From: CAYFIW01 sp964500645
GTDB taxonomy: Bacteria; Chloroflexota; Dehalococcoidia; Lucifugimonadales; UBA826
NCBI GenBank assembly: GCA_964500645.1
Contig: CAZCOH010000062.1
Coordinates: forward strand, 1 to 9,137
DNA length: 9,137 nt
Direction of reading: 5' to 3'
Shown: piece after piece, positions 1-5,421 of the stretch
How the letters are laid out: every line of letters begins with the position of its first letter
How positions within the stretch are numbered: the stretch's first letter is position 1
The notes under the pieces: model-generated
What the model was told of the DNA's origin: nothing
The model's database searches: none
The model's input: the letters and a program-made list of their open reading frames with translations, nothing else
Position numbers and translations under genes: made by a program

Positions 1-1
1 C

Positions 2-61
2 GGCGGCGGATGTGGTGCTGGCGGCGGCGGCGGATGTGGTGCTGGCGGCGGCGGATGCGCC
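2..61 (+). repeat. Short GC-rich repeat encoding Gly-Gly-Gly-Cys-Gly-Ala units
   Basis: The 18-base unit ggcggcggatgtggtgct occurs exactly at 2-19 and 26-43. A diverged copy ending in gcc lies at about 47-61. The spacers are ggcggc-type codons. In the frame that ends at base 76 each copy encodes Gly3-Cys-Gly-Ala or a variant. The repeat probably grew by slippage, so its copy number may differ between strains and is open to assembly error. Confidence 0.6.
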
Positions 62-76
62 TGCGGAGGACATTAA
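2..76 (+). CDS. 3' end of a gene with a Gly/Cys-rich C-terminal tail (partial)
   Basis: The frame starting at base 2 is open to a TAA at 74-76. It encodes 24 residues made only of Gly, Cys, Ala and a final His: three Gly-rich blocks each ending in Cys, then a Cys-Gly-Gly-His end. The third-position pattern (ggc, gga, ggt) suits real glycine codons. The other forward frame gives an unlikely Arg/Trp string. The stretch is strongly GC-rich, unlike the AT-rich rest of the window. Glycine-rich tails with spaced cysteines end some bacterial membrane proteins (for example TIGR04222-type) and also resemble thiazole/oxazole-modified microcin cores. The body of the protein lies outside the window, so no function can be given. 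The 20-bp inverted repeat 36 bases downstream may be its terminator. Confidence 0.55.
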   Translation, partial: GGGCGAGGGGGCGAGGGGCACGGH

Positions 77-112
77 TAACGCATTAATCTGGTCCACGAC
101 TATGTAGATCAG

Positions 113-168
113 TTAGAATGGCCCCATTTGAGATGATTAATTAATTGGCTCAAATGGGGCCATTCTAA
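113..168. terminator. Perfect 20-bp inverted repeat with 16-base loop, likely a terminator hairpin
   Basis: Left arm 113-132 (TTAGAATGGCCCCATTTGAG) and right arm 149-168 are exact reverse complements. The loop at 133-148 is AT-rich and contains TTAATTAA. It begins 36 bases after the stop of the Gly/Cys-rich gene and more than 200 bases before the next gene, where a terminator would be expected. No long T run follows (only AAATTT), so it is not a textbook intrinsic terminator. It could instead be an mRNA 3'-end stabiliser, a dispersed palindromic repeat or a protein-binding site. Confidence 0.55.
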
Positions 169-364
169 ATTTCCACCTAACTCATATATAACAAAATATA
201 GAATCAAAAAGTTCAAGATATATTTAAACAGTGTCCGTAGCAAGTCAGTGATTCACTAGCCAGGGATCACCGAAAAACAAATTCAAAAAACGTGTTCGTG
301 TATGATTTTTCTTGTTTCTACTCAGTAACCAAAAAATTCAGGTTTAGTGAGTAAATGTATCCTA
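169..364. other. Gene-free leader upstream of the TyrA-like gene
   Basis: No credible gene lies here on either strand and the sequence is AT-rich. A possible -10 box, TATGAT, is at 301-306, but it lacks a good -35 (AAATTC at 279-284, 16-base spacing). A short odd palindrome, AGTGA-T-TCACT, is at 247-257 and could be a small operator. I see no T-box consensus, no aromatic-rich leader peptide and no antiterminator/terminator pair, so tyrosine-responsive attenuation is not supported. A promoter for the tyrA-aroA-gmk operon should be in this stretch, but I cannot place it with confidence. Confidence 0.4.
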
Positions 365-370
365 TGGAGG
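365..370 (+). promoter_or_regulatory. Ribosome binding site TGGAGG that fixes the TyrA-like start
   Basis: TGGAGG sits six bases before GTG at 377. The in-frame GTG at 347 has no such site, and it would place a non-conserved ten-residue stretch before the Rossmann fold. The start at 377 is therefore preferred. Confidence 0.75.
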
Positions 371-376
371 ATTGTC

Positions 377-1378
377 GTGGAAAAAATAGCTATATTGGGC
401 ATGGGACCGATAGGAGCCTCTATTGGACTAGCTTTAAAAAACGTTGGATTAAAAAACACTCAAGTCGTCGGTTTTGCTAGTTCAAAGAGCGACAGAAACG
501 CAATCGGGAAAATGAATGCGTTTGACCACATAGAGTCAAACATGAAGAGTGTTGTTTCTGATGCTCAACTTGTTTTAATCGATGCAACCGTATCAAGAAC
601 CCGAGAAATCCTTGAATTAATATCTGAATTCGTCGAACCAGGGGCTGTTGTAACTGATACTTGCACATCCAAAGTACGAACAGCTGCATGGGCCAAGGAA
701 TTTCTACCCCAAGGAGTAAGCTATGTAGGGGGTAGGCCTATTATTAAAGCCAAACTGGAAGGAATATCATCTTCACATTACGAACTTCTCCAGGGAGCCA
801 GGTACTGCGTAATGCCTTCAGATACTGCAGACGATCAAGCTACCAAAACCGTCGTCGGAATGGTGGAAGCGATAGGGGCTCAACCTTACTTTTTGGACCC
901 ATCTGAACATGACAGCTATTCTTCAGCGGTCGACATATTACCCTCTATTATTTCAGCAGCATTTGTAGACACAACAGCCAACAGTGATTCTTGGTCAGAG
1001 ATGTATAAAGTTGCCGGCGAATACTTTGAGTCACAGTCTGAGATGTCGTCAGAAGATCCTGTGGAGGCTGAGACAAACTGCCTCACCCTTTCAGACCCAT
1101 TAGTGTATTGGATTGATCAGATGATCCTGTCACTTCACAAATTCAGAACCTATCTAAACGATGACAACGATGATCTTGTAGATTCCTTTGTGTCTGCTTG
1201 GGAACAAAGGGCGAAATGGGAAATAGGAGCATTGGGAAAAGAACAAAGCGGTCCAAGATTGCCATCCGCAGGTGAAACAATGGCCACTAGTTTTTTAGGG
1301 GATAAATTAGCTAAAAGATTAATTTATCTTGAAGATAAAGAGAAAAGAGAATCATGGAAATATCCTAGGAATAGATAG
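377..1378 (+). CDS. tyrA-like: TyrA-family (prephenate/arogenate dehydrogenase-like) protein with a divergent active site
   Basis: This 333-residue protein has the TyrA layout: an N-terminal NAD(P)-binding Rossmann half and a C-terminal helical dimerisation half. The dinucleotide loop GMGPIGASIG is at residues 8-17, and VVTDTCTSK (91-99) matches the family's TDxxSxK region. Adjacency to aroA supports an aromatic-pathway role, nominally oxidative decarboxylation of prephenate or arogenate towards tyrosine in the cytoplasm. The active site is unusual. The family's GGHPMAG motif reads GGRPIIK (118-124), SHLP reads DILP (186-189), and the FRDxTR segment reads FESQSE (about 217-222), so the usual catalytic His and substrate-binding His and Arg are missing. 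The frame is intact with no sign of decay. The last 45 residues form a charged tail. GTG at 377 is chosen over GTG at 347 because of the ribosome site and the immediate start of the fold. Fold assignment is strong; tyrosine-forming activity is doubtful. Confidence 0.75.
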   Translation: MEKIAILGMGPIGASIGLALKNVGLKNTQVVGFASSKSDRNAIGKMNAFDHIESNMKSVVSDAQLVLIDATVSRTREILELISEFVEPGAVVTDTCTSKVRTAAWAKEFLPQGVSYVGGRPIIKAKLEGISSSHYELLQGARYCVMPSDTADDQATKTVVGMVEAIGAQPYFLDPSEHDSYSSAVDILPSIISAAFVDTTANSDSWSEMYKVAGEYFESQSEMSSEDPVEAETNCLTLSDPLVYWIDQMILSLHKFRTYLNDDNDDLVDSFVSAWEQRAKWEIGALGKEQSGPRLPSAGETMATSFLGDKLAKRLIYLEDKEKRESWKYPRNR

Positions 1379-1393
1379 TCAGGAATTACAACT

Positions 1394-2698
1394 ATGATAA
1401 AAAAAATTAAATCCCCTCAAAAAATAGAGGTAACCATTACGCCCCCGGGAGACAAGTCGATCTCACATAGAGCAGCTCTCCTCAACAGCTTTGCTTATGG
1501 AACAGCTCATGTGTCAAATTTCTGTGTAGGAGATGACCGAACTTCGATGCTAGGATGCCTAAAAGGTCTTGGAGCAACGATTATTGAACACTCTGGTTGC
1601 ACAGTTTGTAATACCGAGGAATGTTTCGAGATTAGAGGCAACGGATTTGAAGGATTAACCGAGCCTTCAGATGTTCTGTGGGCAGGAAATAGCGGAACAA
1701 CAATGCGCCTTATCTCAGGTTTGTTGGCGGGACTGGATTTTTACACCGTTATAAATGGAGATGAGTCTCTTCGAAAAAGACCGATGAGGAGAATAACGGC
1801 CCCACTAGAAACCATGGGAGCCTCTATATCTGGTAGAGATGGAGGTGCTTTAGCACCACTAGCATTTAATGGAGGCAATTTAGAAGGAATAAAGTATGAA
1901 ATGCCCGTCGCAAGTGCACAGCTAAAATCATGCCTTCTAATAGCAGGATTACTTGCAAGAGGCGACACAACAGTAATACAGCCAGCAGAATCAAGAGATC
2001 ACACTGAGCGTATGCTCAAGTCCATGGGTGCCCATTTGGAGAACGAGGGACTTTCTATTACGATCAAAAAAAGTGATTTAAATTCTGTTAACGTCAGAGT
2101 TCCTTGTGATACCAGTAGTTCTGCATTTTGGTTAGTAGCAGGATGTTGCCATCCAAACGCTAAAATAAACTTACAGAATGTAGGGATGAATCCCACTAGA
2201 ACCGGAGTCTTAGAGGTACTTGAGGAAATGGGAGCGGACATATTAATTAAAAATGAAAGGATGGAAGGAGGGGAACCGGTGGCAGATTTGGTAGCATCTA
2301 GTAGTAACTTGGAAGCTGTCGAAATTTCTGGGGACATTATTCCAAGGGTAGTAGACGAATTACCTGTGTTATCACTCGCTGCCTGCTTTGCCAAGGGAAC
2401 CACCTTGATAAAAGACGCTCAAGAATTGAGAGTCAAAGAATCAGACCGCATATCCAGTACAGTAGATATATTAGCTAAGCTCGGTGCCGATATTGAAGAA
2501 ACCGATGATGGCATGAAAATAAAAGGTGGACGACGGCTAGAAGGCACCTCAGTATCCAGCCATGGTGATCATCGAATAGCAATGACAAGTGCAATAGCCG
2601 GGCTTGTGTCCACACGAGAAACCGTCATAAATGGCGCTGAAGCTGCGAGCGTCTCATATCCAACATTTTGGGATTCAATAAATTCTATGCAGGACTAA
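1394..2698 (+). CDS. aroA: 3-phosphoshikimate 1-carboxyvinyltransferase (EPSP synthase)
   Basis: EPSP synthase joins shikimate-3-phosphate and phosphoenolpyruvate to make EPSP, the penultimate step to chorismate, in the cytoplasm. The 434-residue length is normal for the family. Hallmarks appear in order: PGDKSISHRA (18-27), GNSGTTMRL (98-106, the PEP-site loop), SLRKRPMRR, SAQLKSCLLIAGL, DELPVL, LRVKESDRI and GDHRIAM near the C terminus. The loop carries Gly rather than the Ala found in CP4-type glyphosate-tolerant enzymes, and it resembles the Bacillus form. ATG at 1394 has AGGA nine bases upstream. It begins 15 bases after the TyrA-like stop and ends 11 bases before gmk, which suggests one transcript. 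No truncation or missing key motif is seen. Confidence 0.96.
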   Translation: MIKKIKSPQKIEVTITPPGDKSISHRAALLNSFAYGTAHVSNFCVGDDRTSMLGCLKGLGATIIEHSGCTVCNTEECFEIRGNGFEGLTEPSDVLWAGNSGTTMRLISGLLAGLDFYTVINGDESLRKRPMRRITAPLETMGASISGRDGGALAPLAFNGGNLEGIKYEMPVASAQLKSCLLIAGLLARGDTTVIQPAESRDHTERMLKSMGAHLENEGLSITIKKSDLNSVNVRVPCDTSSSAFWLVAGCCHPNAKINLQNVGMNPTRTGVLEVLEEMGADILIKNERMEGGEPVADLVASSSNLEAVEISGDIIPRVVDELPVLSLAACFAKGTTLIKDAQELRVKESDRISSTVDILAKLGADIEETDDGMKIKGGRRLEGTSVSSHGDHRIAMTSAIAGLVSTRETVINGAEAASVSYPTFWDSINSMQD

Positions 2699-2709
2699 CA
2701 TTAATCATA

Positions 2710-3324
2710 ATGAATGATTTGACAGTGACTAATAATCCACTGCTTATTGTGCTTTCCGGACCATCTGGGGTTGGCAAAGATGCCGTTTTAAATAAGATGA
2801 AATCTGTCTGTCAAAACTTCTACTTCACCGTGACTGCAACTACACGTCCTAAAAGAACAGGAGAAATGGATGGAAAAGACTATATATTTCTGTCTAAAGA
2901 CGACTTCGAAGAAAAATTGAAGACAGGAGCTTTTATTGAATGGGCTGAAGTTTATGGAAATCTATATGGAGTTCCAAAAGCGCAGGTCACCTCAGCTCTA
3001 AATGACGGACTCAATGTCGTAATCAAGATAGACGTACAGGGAGCACGTACTATAAAAACTCTAGCCCCCCAGGCCACTTTTATTTTCTTACTACCCCCCT
3101 CACTGAATGTCCTCGAAAAGAGGTTGCGAGACCGGATGACAGAATCTCCCAATGATTTGAGAAGAAGATTAGATACCGCAAAAAGTGAACTTACAGAATC
3201 TGATTGGTTTGATTTCTCGATCATTAACAAAGATGACGGGATAGAAGACGTTGTCGACCAAATTATTCGGATATGCGCAGACATTCAAAGTGAAAGTAAA
3301 TCTATCAAATACTTCCCAGATTAA
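2710..3324 (+). CDS. gmk: Guanylate kinase
   Basis: Guanylate kinase phosphorylates GMP (and dGMP) to GDP using ATP, in the cytoplasm. The protein is 204 residues, close to the usual length. It has the P-loop GPSGVGKD (17-24), the GMP-binding segment TTRPKRTGEMDGKDY (44-58), FIEWAEVYGNLYGVP and VIKIDVQGARTIK, followed by a lid region with RLRDRMTES and RRRLDTAKSE. The P-loop ends in Lys-Asp where Ser or Thr is usual; I believe this variant occurs in other Chloroflexota enzymes. ATG at 2710 is preferred over the in-frame TTG at 2668, which lies inside aroA and adds 14 unconserved residues. The nearest Shine-Dalgarno-like AGGA is at 2691-2694, 15 bases upstream, so translation may depend on coupling to aroA. 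Confidence 0.93.
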   Translation: MNDLTVTNNPLLIVLSGPSGVGKDAVLNKMKSVCQNFYFTVTATTRPKRTGEMDGKDYIFLSKDDFEEKLKTGAFIEWAEVYGNLYGVPKAQVTSALNDGLNVVIKIDVQGARTIKTLAPQATFIFLLPPSLNVLEKRLRDRMTESPNDLRRRLDTAKSELTESDWFDFSIINKDDGIEDVVDQIIRICADIQSESKSIKYFPD

Positions 3325-3350
3325 ATAGTGTATTTATCAAGCCAATCAAA
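3325..3350. other. Short convergent gap between gmk and the luciferase-like gene
   Basis: Two genes end tail to tail 26 bases apart. I see no GC-rich stem with a T run on either strand. The only palindrome nearby is AAGATCTT, inside the end of the minus-strand gene, so read-through in both directions is possible. Confidence 0.4.
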
Positions 3351-4370
3351 TCAAGATCTTTTTAAGTCATTGACTACGGATCTTAATACTTCCTCATCCT
3401 GAGAATTATTAACAGGCATTGAAAAACTTACCGATGTCGCATACCTTCCATAAGTAGATTTTATTTTGCTAGCGATTTGATCATATGTCCCAATTACCGC
3501 GAAATTATCCAACATATCATCGGTTATCTGCTCACCCATTTTCGACCACTCACCATCTATTGACATTCTGTAGAGCTTCTCATGTGTATCTTGCCAGCCA
3601 TGAGTGTCCATCACGTCAGAATAACTCCTAGTAGAAGCATAAAAAGATATCCTACTTTTTGTTATGTCCTTATTCTTTTCCAATTCCTCTTCATCTGCAC
3701 CGGTCACAATAAACCCACCCCCTGAAATTTCAATATCCTCTATGGATCGCCCTGTCCTTTCAGCACCTTTCTGTAAATTAGGAATCACAACATCCCGAGT
3801 ATATTTTGGGGTATTGAATGAGTGCAGTATCACTCCGTCACAAACCTCTCCTGCTACTTTGAGCATGTTGGGATTTACTCCAGCAATAGAGATTTTTATA
3901 TCAGGGTTGTCGATTGGCCCTGGGTTGAAAAATGGTGACATGAGATTGAAAGAATAGTGATCGCCTGCGAAATCCAACTTGCTGCCATTTTGCCACGAAT
4001 CCCATATGTGGCGAAGAGCTAAAATATATTCTCTCATTCGAGGAGCCGGTGCCGCCCAAGGCATTGAAAAACGTCTTACAATATGTCCTCTTACCTGACT
4101 GCCTAATCCAAGTGTAAAACGTCCATTGGATAGATTCTGCAAATCCCAAGCTATATAGGCTGTGTCCATGGGGCTTCGCGCGAAAGACAAAGCAATAGAA
4201 GTCTGAAGTTGTACAGTGTTTGTGTGCTCTGATGCTAGCACTAATGGCAAAAAGGGATTGTGTCCTGTTTCACTGGAAGAAAAGATGTCATATCCCCTCT
4301 CTTCAGATTTTCTGGCGGCCTCGGCGATACCTTCGACAGAATAGTCAGTATAGCTAGACTGAATTTTCAT
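3351..4370 (-). CDS. Luciferase-like F420-dependent oxidoreductase, MSMEG_2256 (TIGR03617) type
   Basis: This 339-residue protein is a luciferase-like monooxygenase-fold (TIM-barrel) oxidoreductase. It begins MKIQSSY and contains, in order, SSETGHNPFLPL, IALSFARSPMDTAYIAWDLQ, LSNGRFTLGLGSQVRGHI, RRFSMPWAAPAPRMREYILAL, FFNPGP and ISIAGVNPNMLKVAGEVCDG. I recognise this as the TIGR03617 subfamily, annotated as F420-dependent; cofactor and substrate are inferred from the family, since some relatives use FMN. There is no signal peptide or membrane segment, so it is cytoplasmic. ATG at 4370 is preferred over TTG at 4376 because AGAGG lies seven bases before the ATG and almost touches the TTG. It converges with gmk and diverges from the crotonase gene across 219 bases, so shared control is possible but unproven. 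Confidence 0.88.
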   Translation of the reverse strand: MKIQSSYTDYSVEGIAEAARKSEERGYDIFSSSETGHNPFLPLVLASEHTNTVQLQTSIALSFARSPMDTAYIAWDLQNLSNGRFTLGLGSQVRGHIVRRFSMPWAAPAPRMREYILALRHIWDSWQNGSKLDFAGDHYSFNLMSPFFNPGPIDNPDIKISIAGVNPNMLKVAGEVCDGVILHSFNTPKYTRDVVIPNLQKGAERTGRSIEDIEISGGGFIVTGADEEELEKNKDITKSRISFYASTRSYSDVMDTHGWQDTHEKLYRMSIDGEWSKMGEQITDDMLDNFAVIGTYDQIASKIKSTYGRYATSVSFSMPVNNSQDEEVLRSVVNDLKRS

Positions 4371-4377
4371 GAGCAAA

Positions 4378-4382
4378 CCTCT
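4378..4382 (-). promoter_or_regulatory. Ribosome binding site AGAGG deciding the luciferase-like gene start
   Basis: On the minus strand AGAGG is followed by seven bases (TTTGCTC) and then ATG at 4370. The alternative TTG at 4376 would leave a spacer of only about one base, too short for normal initiation. Confidence 0.6.
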
Positions 4383-4436
4383 TGGACTAAATATGTATTT
4401 GTAAGAATTATCTTTGAACTTTGGTGACGAGTGGTG

Positions 4437-4465
4437 ATTCTACACATTCAACTAATATTCAACAA
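4437..4465 (-). promoter_or_regulatory. Candidate promoter of the luciferase-like gene
   Basis: Read on the minus strand, TTGTTG (4465-4460) is followed by 17 bases and TAGAAT (4442-4437), five of six matches to the -10 consensus. The start would be near 4430, giving a leader of about 60 bases. The call rests on consensus matching in AT-rich DNA, where chance hits are common. Confidence 0.35.
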
Positions 4466-4467
4466 AT
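4446..4467. repeat. Tandem 11-bp repeat in the divergent promoter region
   Basis: ATTCAACTAAT (4446-4456) is followed directly by ATTCAACAAAT (4457-4467), a 10/11 match. The 11-base period places both copies on about the same face of the helix. They cover the spacer and -35 box of the minus-strand promoter candidate, the position expected for an operator. Confidence 0.5.
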
Positions 4468-4504
4468 GAAAGTGACATGTGATCTCGTCCCTCAATACAT
4501 TCAC

Positions 4505-4534
4505 TTAAAATTTTATGTCCAATTTATATATAAT
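4505..4534 (+). promoter_or_regulatory. Candidate promoter of the crotonase gene
   Basis: A perfect TATAAT at 4529-4534 lies 18 bases after TTAAAA at 4505-4510, four of six matches to the -35 consensus. Transcription would start near 4541, giving a leader of about 50 bases. The perfect -10 makes this the better of the two promoter candidates in the gap, though the surroundings are AT-rich. Confidence 0.5.
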
Positions 4535-4578
4535 CGATTAGCTTTGAAATAATTATCTTGAATAAAAAGTCCTAAGTC

Positions 4579-4584
4579 AGGAGG
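4579..4584 (+). promoter_or_regulatory. Strong ribosome binding site AGGAGG before the crotonase
   Basis: A consensus AGGAGG lies five bases before ATG at 4590. It is the strongest Shine-Dalgarno sequence in the window, which suggests a well-translated gene and fixes the start. Confidence 0.8.
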
Positions 4585-4589
4585 ATTTA

Positions 4590-5372
4590 ATGGCCTACGA
4601 GTTTGTGAATTATGAGAAGAAAGGACGTATAGCATACGTCACGATCAACAGACCGGAAAGATTGAATGCACTTCATCCTCCAGCTAATCAAGAATTACTG
4701 GATGTTTTTACAGATTTCAAAAATGATGACGACTCATGGATCGCAATAATAACCGGAACAGGAGATAGATCGTTCAGCGCAGGTAATGACCTCAGGTACA
4801 CAGCAGAAAATTTTGAAGAAAGAAGGCGAATATCCATAAGAGCCCCTTTCGGTGGAATAACCTCTGACTTTGAATGTCATAAGCCGTTAATAGCTGCAGT
4901 AAATGGCTATGCTCTAGGTGGTGGATTGGAACTAGCGATGGCCTGCGACATAATAGTTATTGCTGATCACGCTGAAGTTGGTTTACCCGAACCTAGAGTA
5001 GGTTTGATCGCCGGGGCAGGAGGAGTACATAGACTTCCACGCCACATACCCCTTAAAAGAGCAATGGGCATGATGCTGACGGCAAAAAGAATTAGTGCCC
5101 AAGATGCTTATGAGTTGGGCTTAGTCAATGAGGTGGTCTCACTTTCAGACCTTATGACAACCGCAGAAAAATGGGCATCGGACATACTTGAAGCAGCCCC
5201 ACTGTCAGTCAGGGCTTCAAAACAAATGGCATATGAAGGTCTTGGTTGGCCATTAGACAATGCCTTTGCAAGAAAATATACGGAAGAAGCCAAATTCCAA
5301 ACTTCAAACGACATGAGAGAAGGACCCTTGGCATTTTCAGAAAAGAGACCTCCGAATTGGACGGCATCTTAA
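4590..5372 (+). CDS. Enoyl-CoA hydratase/isomerase family protein, CaiD-like crotonase
   Basis: A 260-residue crotonase-fold protein, the usual length for enoyl-CoA hydratases. The CoA/oxyanion-hole segments are FSAGNDL (62-68) and GYALGGGLELAMACD (106-120). Glu114 and Glu134 (in LPEPRVGL) are spaced 20 residues apart, as are the two catalytic glutamates of rat enoyl-CoA hydratase, so hydratase chemistry is plausible. The C-terminal GPLAFSEKRPPNW resembles the end of carnitinyl-CoA dehydratase CaiD, as does much of the central region from memory. The exact acyl-CoA substrate cannot be read from sequence. No other carnitine genes are present, so the name caiD is not justified. It has its own promoter candidate and lies 49 bases before the M1 aminopeptidase, with which it may be co-transcribed. 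Confidence 0.9.
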   Translation: MAYEFVNYEKKGRIAYVTINRPERLNALHPPANQELLDVFTDFKNDDDSWIAIITGTGDRSFSAGNDLRYTAENFEERRRISIRAPFGGITSDFECHKPLIAAVNGYALGGGLELAMACDIIVIADHAEVGLPEPRVGLIAGAGGVHRLPRHIPLKRAMGMMLTAKRISAQDAYELGLVNEVVSLSDLMTTAEKWASDILEAAPLSVRASKQMAYEGLGWPLDNAFARKYTEEAKFQTSNDMREGPLAFSEKRPPNWTAS

Positions 5373-5421
5373 ATAATCTATCTGCTTACAACTAAATTCT
5401 ATTAATTGAGAAAAAATAAAC

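Noticed and set aside
247..257. AGTGA-T-TCACT palindrome as a firm operator
   Set aside because: Five-base arms are common by chance in this length, and no matching copy was seen elsewhere in the window.
302..328. Mini-ORF MIFLVSTQ upstream of the TyrA-like gene, as an attenuator leader peptide
   Set aside because: It has no ribosome site, only one aromatic codon, and no terminator/antiterminator pair after it.
347..376. Upstream GTG start for the TyrA-like protein
   Set aside because: It adds ten residues before the Rossmann fold and has no ribosome site; GTG at 377 has TGGAGG six bases upstream.
169..376. T-box or other tyrosine-sensing riboswitch in the operon leader
   Set aside because: No T-box consensus and no stem followed by a T run were found.
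1999..2403. Minus-strand 134-codon ORF within aroA
   Set aside because: It is a shadow of the strongly conserved aroA frame, and its product shows no recognisable motif.
2668..2709. TTG start for gmk inside aroA
   Set aside because: It adds 14 residues unlike guanylate kinase N termini; ATG at 2710 gives the normal length.
3901..4149. Minus-strand 82-codon ORF inside the luciferase-like gene
   Set aside because: It overlaps the conserved oxidoreductase frame on the same strand, and no family is recognisable.
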